A stretch of 64,000 nt of DNA from Roseomonas aeriglobus (GTDB lineage: Bacteria; Pseudomonadota; Alphaproteobacteria; Sphingomonadales; Sphingomonadaceae), in NCBI GenBank assembly GCA_016937575.1, contig JAFHKN010000002.1, positions 3,221,001 to 3,285,000 on the forward strand, written 5' to 3'. The notes beneath the pieces were generated by a model, which searched no databases, was not told the origin of the DNA, and saw only the letters and a list, made by a program, of their open reading frames with translations. Of the stretch, positions 35,414 through 43,928 are shown piece by piece. Position 1 is the stretch's first letter. Each line of letters starts with the position of its first letter. The translations under genes were made by a program, and so were the position numbers.

Positions 35414-35714
35414 CTACTCGAGCGGCCTCAGGTCCAAAGCCAGTGCGCTCAGTTCGGCGATCTTAGTGTCGCTGCCTCTCGCCAGATGATTGACCAGATC
35501 CTCCTGGTTCGGCTGGCCGAGCGCGAGGCGATAAAGCAAACGCTGACGCTGGAGGTAGTCGAACCGTGCGATGTCACGGCTCCTCGACAATGCGAGCACG
35601 TGGCGATCGATGTCGGCATGCTTGAACGTCCACCAAGCGGGTTGTGCTCAGCTTGGGTGGCCGCAGGAGCTCAAGAAAGGCCTGGCCGGGGAAGTCCTTC
35701 GGCGCCCTTCTCAT
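35414..35714 (-). pseudogene. Frameshifted small ORF coupled to the DUF6361-like gene
   Basis: An ATG at 35714 overlaps the extended end of the DUF6361-like gene (ATGA). It reads MRRAPKDFPGQAFLELLRPPKLSTTRLVDVQ and would continue, after a one-base shift near 35618, as HADIDRHVLALSRSRDIARFDYLQ and RQRLLYRLALGQPNQEDLVNHLA to a stop at 35414. Together this gives about 99 residues. Family unknown; the helical character and coupling suggest a partner of the upstream protein. Confidence 0.45.
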
Positions 35715-36919
35715 GCGCCGACGAGGTCCTGCAGCAGCATCTGCACCCGGTCTCAGCGGTAATGAAGCGGCGCACCCAGCGGATGGTGATCATTGTCCCA
35801 GTCCGCACGCTGATCGACGCCGAACTGGCTGCGTGAGAGCCGCGCTCGTCGCCCCTTTCGCGCCTCTTCGGCGTCACGGTACACGCGCTCCAACCGCATC
35901 GGATCGGTGTGTCCGGCGCGTATCCATGCGAGCGTGTCCTGAAGCGCAACAGAGACGACGGGAGCTAACTCGGTCCGGTCCGTCATATCGTCGAGAAAAG
36001 CTGGCCAGTCCAGGCGAGCAGCCTGGGCCTTCCAGCGCTGGACGATGCCGGTCAGTGCCGCGCGTTGCGTATCGGAGCGCTTGCTACGGTCCAGCTCCTC
36101 GCACAGCGTCTCCACTTGGGCGGCGTAAACGCCGCGGCCGATCGCGGCGAGAGCAGCGGCGTGGCCGGCCCGCTCAAGCGCTGGCCGTTCGGTTTCCGCA
36201 AGGTCCCGGACTTGTGGACCCCAAGCAGTACGGCTCGACGACACGTCGTGCCCGACCAACAGCGAGAAGATCGATCTCGCCCCGGGATTTCTGGGCGACG
36301 TCAGGCTTCGCAGTCGTTTGGCGAGGAACTTCCGCTCGCTACGAGTGAGATCGAAGCTCAGCGTTCCTTTGCCCTCGCTGTACCAATCGTCGGCCGGCTC
36401 CGGAACGACGAACGGCCAGGGTCCTCCTCCGAGCGACGTTCCTTCGTCGTCCTTCAGCAGCGCCCCCGGCTTGCCCGCGATCATCCGTTCGACCTGATAG
36501 CGGCTAAGCGGACCGCTGCCTTCCTGCTCGCGCACCAGGCCCCAGCGTTGCAGCGCACCCCAATAGACCTGGCTGGGACGCTGCTCGACCGGAGAGGGAT
36601 AATTGCGGCTGCCGATCACGCCGCCCGGTTCGTTGATTAGGCGCCCGGTGAGCAGGTACTCGCGCCGCTTGACGCTTTCCTGTGCGCGCTGCCCCTTGGC
36701 TGGCTTGAGATGCTCATCGCGGTAGAGCCAGGGCACGAAGAGTACATAGCGCAAGCGGGTATGCAGGACCGACGTGCCGGGAAAGAACCGATCGGCGTAA
36801 CGCTGGTGGACGATCAGGAACCCGATCTCGTCCCGAACCCCTTTCTGGTCCGAGTTCATGAATTTGCGCGCCTCGCGCATCGCGTCGGGCGACAGATAGG
36901 TCATTCCAAAAGACGCCAA
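35711..36919 (-). pseudogene. DUF6361-like protein with a late nonsense codon
   Basis: The product resembles DUF6361 proteins of unknown function: SFGMTYLSPDAMREARKFM at the start, then RFFPGTSVLHTRLRYVLFVPWLYRDE, RREYLLTGRLINEPGGVIGSRN and PSQVYWGALQRWGLV, the conserved family order. A TTG at 36919 after GGGGGTGGCG gives the best start (MASFGMTYLS). An in-frame TGA at 35753 interrupts LHYR; reading through as Trp gives DRVQMLLQDLVGA and a stop at 35711 that overlaps the next ATG, so the TGA is probably a TGG-to-TGA change. Without read-through the protein loses only about 14 residues and may still work. Such genes often lie in mobile or defence regions. Confidence 0.55.
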
Positions 36920-36977
36920 ACGCCACCCCCAAACTCTATAGCCGCCCACAAGGAGAGCCGCTGACAGACCGACGCGG

Positions 36978-37298
36978 TTAGGCTGTTTCCAGCACCCGCA
37001 CTGCGCCGATCCCCTCATGTCGCGGCCGGACTCGAATCTTGACATCGTGGCCGAGTTTCCGGAGGCCATCGGCGATGTAAGCTTCGCTGATGCCGTCGAA
37101 ACGGCCGCGGAGGATCTTGGAAAGCTTGGGCTGTGGCATGCCCATGCGAGCAGAGGCAGCGGTCTGCGTCAGCCCCAGTTCGCCAATCCTTCGCTGAAGA
37201 GCGGCGGCGAGCTTGGACTTCACCAAACGACCTTCCGGATCCGAAAGGCCGAGATCCGCAAAGACGTTGCCACTGGAGGTCACATGCTCGATTGCCAT
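36978..37298 (-). CDS. HigA-like XRE antitoxin
   Basis: This 106-residue protein starts MAIEHVTSSGNVFADLGLSDPEGRLVKSKLAAALQRRI, then an XRE helix-turn-helix (LGLTQTAASARMGMPQPKLSKILRGRF) and GISEAYIADGLRKLGHDVKI, as in antitoxins of phage Gp49-like toxins. The first 40 residues are the usual toxin-neutralising part. It begins 11 bases after the toxin stop, the normal HigBA order and spacing. HigA-type antitoxins bind the operon promoter; here the region upstream of the toxin has been replaced, so control may be altered. Confidence 0.85.
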   Translation of the reverse strand: MAIEHVTSSGNVFADLGLSDPEGRLVKSKLAAALQRRIGELGLTQTAASARMGMPQPKLSKILRGRFDGISEAYIADGLRKLGHDVKIRVRPRHEGIGAVRVLETA

Positions 37299-37309
37299 GT
37301 CGGGGTCCT

Positions 37310-37558
37310 TTATAAGGCTTGTTTGCGTTGCGCTCTCTTCTCGGCAGCCAATCTTTGAGCCGCTTTCAGTCGAGCTTCGATCGTTTCCTTCTGGTGCTTC
37401 GGAACGGCGATGCCGCTCGTCGATTTTTTCTGGAAGGCGTGGAGAACGTAGATATCGTCGTCGATCTTGACGTTGTAGACGCAGCGATAGGTGTCCCCGT
37501 CGTACCGTTCGATCAGTTCGATACTCGAGCCGTACGGCTTGGCGTTGACGTGTCTCAT
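37310..37558 (-). pseudogene. HigB/RelE-like toxin, N-terminus lost
   Basis: The ORF starts MRHVNAKPYGSSIELIERYDGDTYRCVYNVKI, then DDIYVLHAFQKKSTSGIAVPKHQKETIEARLKAAQRL. This matches the central and C-terminal parts of Gp49-like HigB toxins (about 110-120 residues). The usual first 30-40 residues are missing from the ORF. Upstream in the same frame the reading continues as PPDVRSEFGHGLYLAQLG, which belongs to the family, but then merges into unrelated sequence near the IS66 fragment without a start codon. The toxin is therefore likely inactive unless a weak start is used. Confidence 0.7.
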
Positions 37559-37695
37559 TCCAAGCTGGGCTAGGTAGAGGCCGTGTCCGAACTCGCTTCG
37601 GACATCCGGCGGGCGCTGCCTTGCAGTGGTCGGGTGGCGGATCGAGGATGTCCTTACAGCCGCACGTAAAGACGTCCGTACCGACTATGGCGCAG

Positions 37696-37925
37696 ATGAC
37701 GATAATGGCGGGGCCGGAGTGTCGGCGTCGGTGGAGCGATGAGCAGCGCGAGCGCATCCTGGTGGAGGCGTTTCGGTCCGGTGCGAGGGTTTGGGATGTG
37801 GCGCGGCGCCACGACGTTGCCCGCGGCCTGATCTACCATTGGCGTCGTGCGGCGCTCCGCCGGGCAGAGCCGGTGCTCGTGCCGGTGGTTGTGAACGAGC
37901 CGGCCGGGCAAGCGTCTGACCCTGG
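37696..37925 (+). pseudogene. IS66-family TnpA (OrfA) fragment
   Basis: The frame reads MTIMAGPECRRRWSDEQRERILVEAFRSGARVWDVARRHDVARGLIYHWRRAALR, the helix-turn-helix of IS66 TnpA, then VLVPVVVNEP. It runs straight into virB11 sequence near 37935. TnpB and TnpC and the terminal repeats are absent, so this is a remnant that has replaced the 5' parts of both neighbours (the higB start on the left and virB11 on the right). Confidence 0.8.
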
Positions 37926-37936
37926 CGTACGGCCGA

Positions 37937-38249
37937 TGACCTGTTGACCGCGTCGCTACGCATGCGCCCCGACCGTATCATCCTGGGCGAACTGCGGGGC
38001 TCTGAAGCCTTCAGCTTTCTCCGCGCGGTCAACACCGGCCACCCGGGATCGATGACGACGATCCATGCCGACAGCCCGTCAGGCACTGTTGAGCAACTCG
38101 CGCTTTTGGTCCTGCAATCTGGGGCGCGCCTGACTCATGGCGACGTCGTCCGCTACGTTCGCAACACCATCGATGTGTTCGTCCAGCTTGGTCGGACAGC
38201 CGGACGTCGTTTCGTGTCCGACGTCGTGCTGAAACAATCGGCCGGCTGA
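37937..38249 (+). pseudogene. VirB11-type T4SS ATPase, C-terminal fragment
   Basis: From DDLLTASLRMRPDRIILGELRGSEAFSFLRAVNTGHPGSMTTIHADSP onward, this is the conserved C-terminal ATPase region of VirB11 (Asp box and His box), ending FVQLGRTAGRRFVSDV. The N-terminal domain and Walker A are missing, replaced by the IS66 fragment. It shows that a type IV secretion locus once existed here. Confidence 0.85.
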
Positions 38250-38253
38250 GAAA

Positions 38254-38643
38254 TCAGCGGTTCCGCGGCACCGAGGCACCCGCATAGGGATCCGACAATG
38301 CCGGAACCGGTGGCGGTGGTTGCGTAGCGACAGGTGCCGCGACCGTGGCCGGCGGGGCGATTACCGCTGTCGCCGGCATCTCGTCTTGTGCCACCGATCG
38401 CAAGGCGGACGCGATGGTCGAGGCACCGAAAAGGATAAAACACCCAACGACGACGCTCGCCCCGCGGCGCAAGTCAATTCGCCCGGTCAGCATCAGAAAT
38501 CCGATGGCCGCGACTGCCAGGATCGCGACAGCAGTTGCAAAGCTGCCAAGTAGAGCGCCCTCAAACCAACGCGCCGATGAGACAATCGCAGCGTCTTGTC
38601 CTGTGAGTTGCCCTCCGCTCAACATTCGTCGATCGTAAGCCAT
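38254..38643 (-). CDS. VirB2/TrbC-like pilin candidate
   Basis: This protein of about 129 residues has two hydrophobic helices (FEGALLGSFATAVAILAVAAIGFLML; GASVVVGCFILFGASTIASALRS) separated by TGRIDLRRG, the TrbC/VirB2 pattern in which the loop is cytoplasmic. The C-terminus is proline- and alanine-rich (PPATVAAPVATQPPPPVPALSDPYAG), which is unusual. Alternative starts are ATG 38625 and TTG 38679; the latter overlaps an inverted repeat. It lies on the opposite strand to the virB11 fragment, so the locus has been rearranged. Confidence 0.6.
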   Translation of the reverse strand: MAYDRRMLSGGQLTGQDAAIVSSARWFEGALLGSFATAVAILAVAAIGFLMLTGRIDLRRGASVVVGCFILFGASTIASALRSVAQDEMPATAVIAPPATVAAPVATQPPPPVPALSDPYAGASVPRNR

Positions 38644-38671
38644 CTGGTCGCCGAAGTCACGGCGATCTAGC

Positions 38672-38718
38672 TTCGACAACTGCCTGCGGAGGGCTTTAAC
38701 CCGCAGGCAGTTGTCGAA
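38672..38718. repeat. Perfect 18-bp inverted repeat
   Basis: TTCGACAACTGCCTGCGG (38672-38689) and its exact complement (38701-38718) flank an 11-base loop (AGGGCTTTAAC). It lies 9 bases beyond the stop of the 38727 gene and just upstream of the VirB2-like gene, both on the minus strand. There is no T-run. It may be a strong factor-independent terminator, or a site of a mobilisation or partition protein. Confidence 0.7.
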
Positions 38719-38726
38719 TAAACGTC

Positions 38727-39359
38727 CTACACGGCGGGCAGCGTTGCCAGCGCCTGACGCACACGTTGCCAGTCTGCCGAGAAGGCTCGGTGCATCTCAG
38801 CAGGCGTGTCTGCGAACATTGAATGGACAGTACTGTAGCCGGACAAGTGATGGGTCAAAACAGGAGTCACCACGTGAAGGTGCGGCGCGCGATTCGATCG
38901 AATGTCCGAAGGCATGTGCTGCACGATCAGGCTGCTGAGCGCCTTCGGCTGCAGGCATAGCGCTACGTACATGTAGGCGGCGTGCATCATAGCATGACGG
39001 GGCAACGACGGCGGAAAGCGCAACGTCTGCATCACGGCCAATAGGTTCTGACCAGGCAATACCGCTGCGTCATAGCTTTCGAAGAACACCCGAGCGCCGC
39101 CAACATCAGCCACTCCATCGGCCAGAAGCAGCCGATGGTCAGCGGCGGTGACCGCCCACTCTGGTCCCGCAGCCTTGATTTCAGCTGCGGAGGGCTTCCG
39201 GGGCTGTAACTTTGCGCGGGCGAGGTCGGCAGTGCGATGACTGCCGCCCTTGCCATCACCCGACCAAAGCAGCGCGAAGCCAAAATCGGGGTCCGGGCCG
39301 ATCCGTGCCGGGTCGTCGAATACCATGCTCATCGCGTTCGCTGGGCTGATCCAATCCAT
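38727..39359 (-). CDS. Hypothetical protein of the mobilisation region
   Basis: This 210-residue product starts MDWISPANAMSMVFDDPARIGPDPDFGFALLWSGDGKGG and later has DVGGARVFFESYDAAVLPGQNLLAVMQTLRFPPSLPRHAMMHAAYMYVALCLQ. It has no signal peptide and no clear transmembrane helix. The family is not recognised. It starts 3 bases after the stop of the 39363 gene, so the two form one unit, both downstream of the relaxase-like gene. Confidence 0.75.
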   Translation of the reverse strand: MDWISPANAMSMVFDDPARIGPDPDFGFALLWSGDGKGGSHRTADLARAKLQPRKPSAAEIKAAGPEWAVTAADHRLLLADGVADVGGARVFFESYDAAVLPGQNLLAVMQTLRFPPSLPRHAMMHAAYMYVALCLQPKALSSLIVQHMPSDIRSNRAPHLHVVTPVLTHHLSGYSTVHSMFADTPAEMHRAFSADWQRVRQALATLPAV

Positions 39360-39362
39360 CGC

Positions 39363-39959
39363 TCAGCCCTCCAGAGCCTGATCGATCAGATCGCGCGCAG
39401 CGATCAGGCCACGACGGTGATCAATCTGATTGGTGAAAGGCGCTGAGCGCAGATCAAGCGCGTCGTCGCCGAGGCGAAACGAAGGCTGAGCATCAACGGG
39501 TGCGCGGTGATCGGGCACCACCCACACGGCGCCGTCAGCTGCCAGCCACGGCAAATGCGGCCCATGCCAATGGGTGCCGAGCATCGACCATTGGCAGATC
39601 GACACTGACATCTGCCGAATACCGTCGACGCCTTGGCCGAGCGACACGACCAGCGCGTCGCTACGCGCCGCGCAGACGCCGGCAGCGACCGATCCGCGCA
39701 TCGTCCGTGGGTCTTCGATGGCCGGCACGAGCAGCAACGAAGCCTCCGGCACGTACAGATAATTCCAGAAGTCGAGAGGTAGCGCGGTCGTGGCATCTTT
39801 CTCTACCGTCCATCCGGCGGCTCTGACGAGCGCGAGGATCGCGCCGATGGCGTGCGCTTCTGCGACGCGGCGCGTGCGATTGTCGTTGGTCACTTGAGGG
39901 TCTTCTCGTTCGGCGCTGCCGCCGGCTGCGAGCGTGCGAGGCGCACAGGGAAATTTCAC
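39363..39959 (-). CDS. Hypothetical protein of the mobilisation region
   Basis: This product of up to 198 residues starts at GTG 39959 or GTG 39893 (VTNDNRTRRVAEAHAIGAIL); the second gives a more natural N-terminus. It contains GWTVEKDATTALPLDFWNYLYVPEASLLLVPAIEDPRTMRGSVAAGVCAARSDALVVSLGQG and ends LIAARDLIDQALEG. The family is not recognised and no membrane segment is seen. It is paired with the 38727 gene after 3 bases and lies 63 bases below the relaxase gene. Confidence 0.68.
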   Translation of the reverse strand: MKFPCAPRTLAAGGSAEREDPQVTNDNRTRRVAEAHAIGAILALVRAAGWTVEKDATTALPLDFWNYLYVPEASLLLVPAIEDPRTMRGSVAAGVCAARSDALVVSLGQGVDGIRQMSVSICQWSMLGTHWHGPHLPWLAADGAVWVVPDHRAPVDAQPSFRLGDDALDLRSAPFTNQIDHRRGLIAARDLIDQALEG

Positions 39960-40022
39960 CTTACGGTACAGCCGCAGGCTCCTTTACGATCCTCCCCACG
40001 CCACCGATTGATCGATGGCGCC

Positions 40023-43000
40023 TTACCTTTGTGAGTGCCCGCGGCCCTGGTCGATTGATGCTGGCGTGGCGGCAGCCACGCCTGTCTGATCGATCACCGC
40101 CCACGCCTTCCCGGTCTGCGGTTCGGCCGGCATGGATTTCGCAGCATTGACCAGAAGCCAGTAACCGCAATCGGACACCGCCAAGACGCGAAGCCGATCG
40201 ATAATCTCGTCATGCCGGCCTGCCGCCAGCAGCTTGCCGTTCTCGATCCTGAGCGAACTATGCCCGTCCACCAGATCGGTCATTGGGCCGACGAGCGCGG
40301 CTTCGAAGACTTCGCGCTCTGCCTTCGGAAGGCGCTGATAGAGTGTATGCTCTCTGAAGTCGCGGACAACTTGTCGGGCAAGCTCTAGCCGTTCGGCCTT
40401 GTGATCTGGAACGGACGGCGACGTGGTGGTCGGTGACGAAATCGTGGCGGCAGAGGACATCGGCGCACGCTGTCTTGCAAGACGGCGGGCTTGCTCCATC
40501 AGCGTCGGTCGAGAAGAAACTTCGTCGCTTTCTGGCGATAATTGCGGACGACTTCTCGGCGACGTCGTTGCCGTCGTACGCTTGGGAGCGATTTCAGCGG
40601 CGGCAGGAGCGCCGAGAGCTCTTCGCTCGGTAGCAACAGGGTTGTCCAGCGTTGCTGCCGCTGCGACAGGTTTGTGTTCCTTGTCCGCGGCGTCGGAAGG
40701 CGAGGAGAGCGGCGTCGGCACGGCTTCGCTCGTTAACGATGCCATCTGTGCTTGACGCTCACCGGGCATCTTCAGTGACGGCCGAGCAATCGTTTCAGCC
40801 CCGTCGCTTTGGGCTGTCTGCGGGCCAGCTGGCGATTGAGAACTGGCCTTGGTCGGCAATGACGAGGCATCTTCACGGCTCGGTTCAGCTTCGTCATCGC
40901 TCGCTTCCGGCAGCAGCGCATCCCGACCGGCCGGAAGGGGCATCGAGCCCCCTCCTCGATCCGGCTTGTCACCGCTTATGTCAGCATCGGCGGGTATCTG
41001 CGGTGGGATGTGCGCCGCCGACTGAATGGTAGTATTCATCGCGGCCTGCGATGCCGACGCGACGCAGCCATCCCGGGCATTTGCCTCGCTGAGATTTCGG
41101 GACGTCTTCGTCGAAACAACGGCCTTGATCACCACCGTGGTCACGGTAGCGGACAACTCAATCGGCCTCTCTTCCAAGACCGAGTCCGCAACAGCGGCAG
41201 GTTCAGCGGACAGCACGGCGGCGGGCTGCCCCGCCGCGGGTGGCGCATTTACCAAGGACCGCTGCGAAGCATCGAATCTGGCCTGTGCGCCAGGCAGCAG
41301 ATCGCCGAACCTTGGGTGATGTCGGTATAGCCTATAGTGCCGGCGAACGGTCCGATGTGGCGCGCCGGAGTCCGAGCCGAGCAGCGACGCCTCACCGTGC
41401 GCCGCGATGTAGTCGATGACGCGCCCGATCTCCTTGTCCTGCAGCTTGCCGGCCTCTTGCAGCACGGCATCGAACCGCCGCTTGTAGGGCTGTTGCGCAA
41501 CCAGCGTACGGTCAGCCGGACGTAGTCCAATAGCGGCATATTGTTTGCTGTCGCTATCCGATCGAACGATGAACACGAAGCGGTTTGCCGGGGTCGACCA
41601 CTCGGCCGACCGCTGCCGCGTCAGATGCTCTAAAAGCGCATCGAAATGCGCTTCGCCATCAAGCGGCATTGGATAACGATCCGGCATCAGCACGGTGTCA
41701 TCGGCCCACCGCCGAGTGGTCCGATCACGACTCTCGCAAACGCTCTGCCGCTCGATTGCCGCATCGATCTTCCGATCGAGCTGGGCGAGGTTTTGGCGGA
41801 GGTTCGCGACCTCGCGTCGCGCCGCGCGCACCGTATCGCCATGCGGCTCAATTGCTTCGTTCACGGCGTCTAGATGTGCACACGCGATATCGCTGCGGGC
41901 ACGATAGGTCGCGACCGCCCGCGCCTCCGCTGCACTGGCCGAACCGTCCGCAATCGCAGCCAGGACGTCGGAGGTTTTCGCCGCTAAGCGTTCGGCTGCG
42001 GACCGGGCCATCTCGGTCGAAAGATCCCAATCTGCTACGGCGCGTAGGGTCTTGGCCAGACGGTCGCGAGCGTCCTCATAGGCCAGGCGCAGTCTGGCCA
42101 GTTCGTCCTCGTCGCCGGCCGGTGCGGCAGCATCAAGCTTGTGCAGAACGACGTCGTGCTGATCGAGCTCGGCGGCGATCTCCCGCTCTGCCTGCCGCTG
42201 TCGTGCAGACCAGGCTTTGACCGCATTCCGACGGTCGATCTCGACCGCAAAGCCGGCGTCGACCAACGCCGCTGCGGCGCTGCCCAGGTGCTCTCCGGGC
42301 GCCTGATCAATCCCCATTTCTACATAGGTCCGCGGATCGTAGCGACGACGGACACCGCAGGCGATCAGCCGGTCATTGACGATCTTTGCAAAGGCATGTC
42401 GAAGCGCCGCGACGTCGGCAGCGGATCGCTGCTTGAAACTCAAACGGAGGAGCTCTTCCCGGGTCGCCTCGCCCAATCGGGCGGCGAGATCGCCAGGCTG
42501 CAATTTGCCGCCGCGAAACTCCCACTGACCATCATACCCCTGTCGGCATGCGCCGGGATAGATCAGGATGTGCGGATGACGATTTCGTGGGTCGTTGCGG
42601 TGCGTCGACTCATGTGCAGCTATCGTGTACTTCAGTCCCAACTTATCGAGTAACGATCCGAAGGCATCGGCGATGGCACGATTGTCGTGGTCGCCGAGTT
42701 CATCCGGGAACTCGGCCTCGATTTGCCATTGCAGGACCCCGCCGCGCGGATGGACGAAGTGGATCAACCGCTCATCGCGCCGCGATCCATACCGGCTGAT
42801 GTCCAGCGCCTCTGCCCAAGGAAGAGCGTGGTTGTCGAGTTCGATACGATGGACACGACGACACGTCGTTTTGTTCCCAGCGTTCGACGCATCGACGACT
42901 TCCCGTAGCGCTTCTCTAACAGACCGTGGCGTGGCCGCGTCTTCGGTCAGGCGGATCAGCTCCGACAGGTCGCCGCATGCCGGTCGGATCTTCAAGACTG

Positions 43001-43484
43001 GCGGCGATGGTGTCGAGGCGGCGGCACTCACCGCCGTCCAGAACCGCTCGCGCTCCGCCGCACCGCGCGAGATGTTGCTGACCACGAAGGCTGTTCGCGA
43101 CTTACCTTCTACACCCTCGTCTCTATCGACGACGTAACGTTCGTTGACCGTCGCCCGGTCCTGTTCCGCTGTGATGTAACGCTCGAACGCCAGGGCACCA
43201 TTCGGTGCCTTCCTGCCCGCCGGCCTGACGTTGCTCACGGAAGATAGCGAGAAGTGAAAGCTCGTCGCACCGGCCGTTGTCATCGGTCGCCAGCGTGGCG
43301 GCGCCGGAAAACTCAGGTCGATATTCCGGCGTGACAATCCCCCGCCCTGGCGATGCCGTTCCAGTCCCTTCTCAGCCTTGACCCGCCGCCCGGGCTTCGC
43401 TCCGCCGAGCTCCTCCAGCGCCTGCCGCGAGATCATCGCGCGGACGGCGGCACTGGCACGGAACAGGCGATCGGACAGGTTCAC
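40023..43484 (-). CDS. Large MobA/MobL-type relaxase-like protein
   Basis: This 1153-residue protein carries a relaxase-like N-terminal half. The region FVHPRGGVLQWQIEAEF, KLGLKYTIAAHESTHRND and NRHPHILIYPGACRQGY holds the histidine cluster (H...NRHPHI) that resembles motif III of MOBP/MOBQ relaxases. DLAARLGEATREELLRL and ALRHAFAKIVNDRL follow, as in mobilisation proteins. Residues about 430-640 are mostly helical and probably coiled coil. The C-terminal third is low-complexity, rich in Ser, Ala and Pro. No helicase motifs were seen, so it is not a TraA/TraI helicase fusion. The N-terminal 60 residues may be an over-extension. It is probably the nickase of this element. Confidence 0.65.
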   Translation of the reverse strand: MNLSDRLFRASAAVRAMISRQALEELGGAKPGRRVKAEKGLERHRQGGGLSRRNIDLSFPAPPRWRPMTTAGATSFHFSLSSVSNVRPAGRKAPNGALAFERYITAEQDRATVNERYVVDRDEGVEGKSRTAFVVSNISRGAAERERFWTAVSAAASTPSPPVLKIRPACGDLSELIRLTEDAATPRSVREALREVVDASNAGNKTTCRRVHRIELDNHALPWAEALDISRYGSRRDERLIHFVHPRGGVLQWQIEAEFPDELGDHDNRAIADAFGSLLDKLGLKYTIAAHESTHRNDPRNRHPHILIYPGACRQGYDGQWEFRGGKLQPGDLAARLGEATREELLRLSFKQRSAADVAALRHAFAKIVNDRLIACGVRRRYDPRTYVEMGIDQAPGEHLGSAAAALVDAGFAVEIDRRNAVKAWSARQRQAEREIAAELDQHDVVLHKLDAAAPAGDEDELARLRLAYEDARDRLAKTLRAVADWDLSTEMARSAAERLAAKTSDVLAAIADGSASAAEARAVATYRARSDIACAHLDAVNEAIEPHGDTVRAARREVANLRQNLAQLDRKIDAAIERQSVCESRDRTTRRWADDTVLMPDRYPMPLDGEAHFDALLEHLTRQRSAEWSTPANRFVFIVRSDSDSKQYAAIGLRPADRTLVAQQPYKRRFDAVLQEAGKLQDKEIGRVIDYIAAHGEASLLGSDSGAPHRTVRRHYRLYRHHPRFGDLLPGAQARFDASQRSLVNAPPAAGQPAAVLSAEPAAVADSVLEERPIELSATVTTVVIKAVVSTKTSRNLSEANARDGCVASASQAAMNTTIQSAAHIPPQIPADADISGDKPDRGGGSMPLPAGRDALLPEASDDEAEPSREDASSLPTKASSQSPAGPQTAQSDGAETIARPSLKMPGERQAQMASLTSEAVPTPLSSPSDAADKEHKPVAAAATLDNPVATERRALGAPAAAEIAPKRTTATTSPRSRPQLSPESDEVSSRPTLMEQARRLARQRAPMSSAATISSPTTTSPSVPDHKAERLELARQVVRDFREHTLYQRLPKAEREVFEAALVGPMTDLVDGHSSLRIENGKLLAAGRHDEIIDRLRVLAVSDCGYWLLVNAAKSMPAEPQTGKAWAVIDQTGVAAATPASIDQGRGHSQR

Positions 43485-43928
43485 GGTGGCTCTCGAAGCT
43501 CAGGTCATGGCAATAGGATGACTCCGACACGCCGCGGCGGCCAGCCCACCTCAGAAATAAACCTTCTCGCCTTCCGGAGCGACAGCGGCGGACCCACGCG
43601 ATGCCTGCCGGACCGCGGCCTCAACGACCGGCCGTTTTTCGGGGGATCGTTCGCCCACTGGGCCTGAGCAACATCCTGCTCCCCCCATCCATCGGTAGTC
43701 GTCGACGACTACCTTATTGCGCAAATACCTACCCCTTTCCTCCCTCACTCGCATGCGGGCGGCGCATGCGCGCGTACGTGGCACGCACGTGTGTATGCGC
43801 CACGCGCGCTTCCCGCGCGCATCGCGCGCGTTCCATATTCTGCAGGTCGGGTTACCCGGAAGCCCTTGCAAATCACAGGCAAAGCGGTCGGGCTTGGCAC
43901 TCCGCCAAGTGAAGTTCGGAGGTTGGAG
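43485..43928. other. Divergent gap of the relaxase gene with palindrome and alternating tract (candidate oriT)
   Basis: These 444 bases separate the relaxase-like gene (minus) from the 43929 gene (plus). It holds a perfect 20-base palindrome (GGTAGTCGTC at 43694-43703 and its complement to 43713) followed by TTATTGCGCAAATACC. Nearly 50 bases of alternating purine-pyrimidine sequence (43762-43809, three tracts) follow, which favours Z-DNA. Origin-of-transfer or regulatory function is inferred only from position and structure. Confidence 0.4.
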
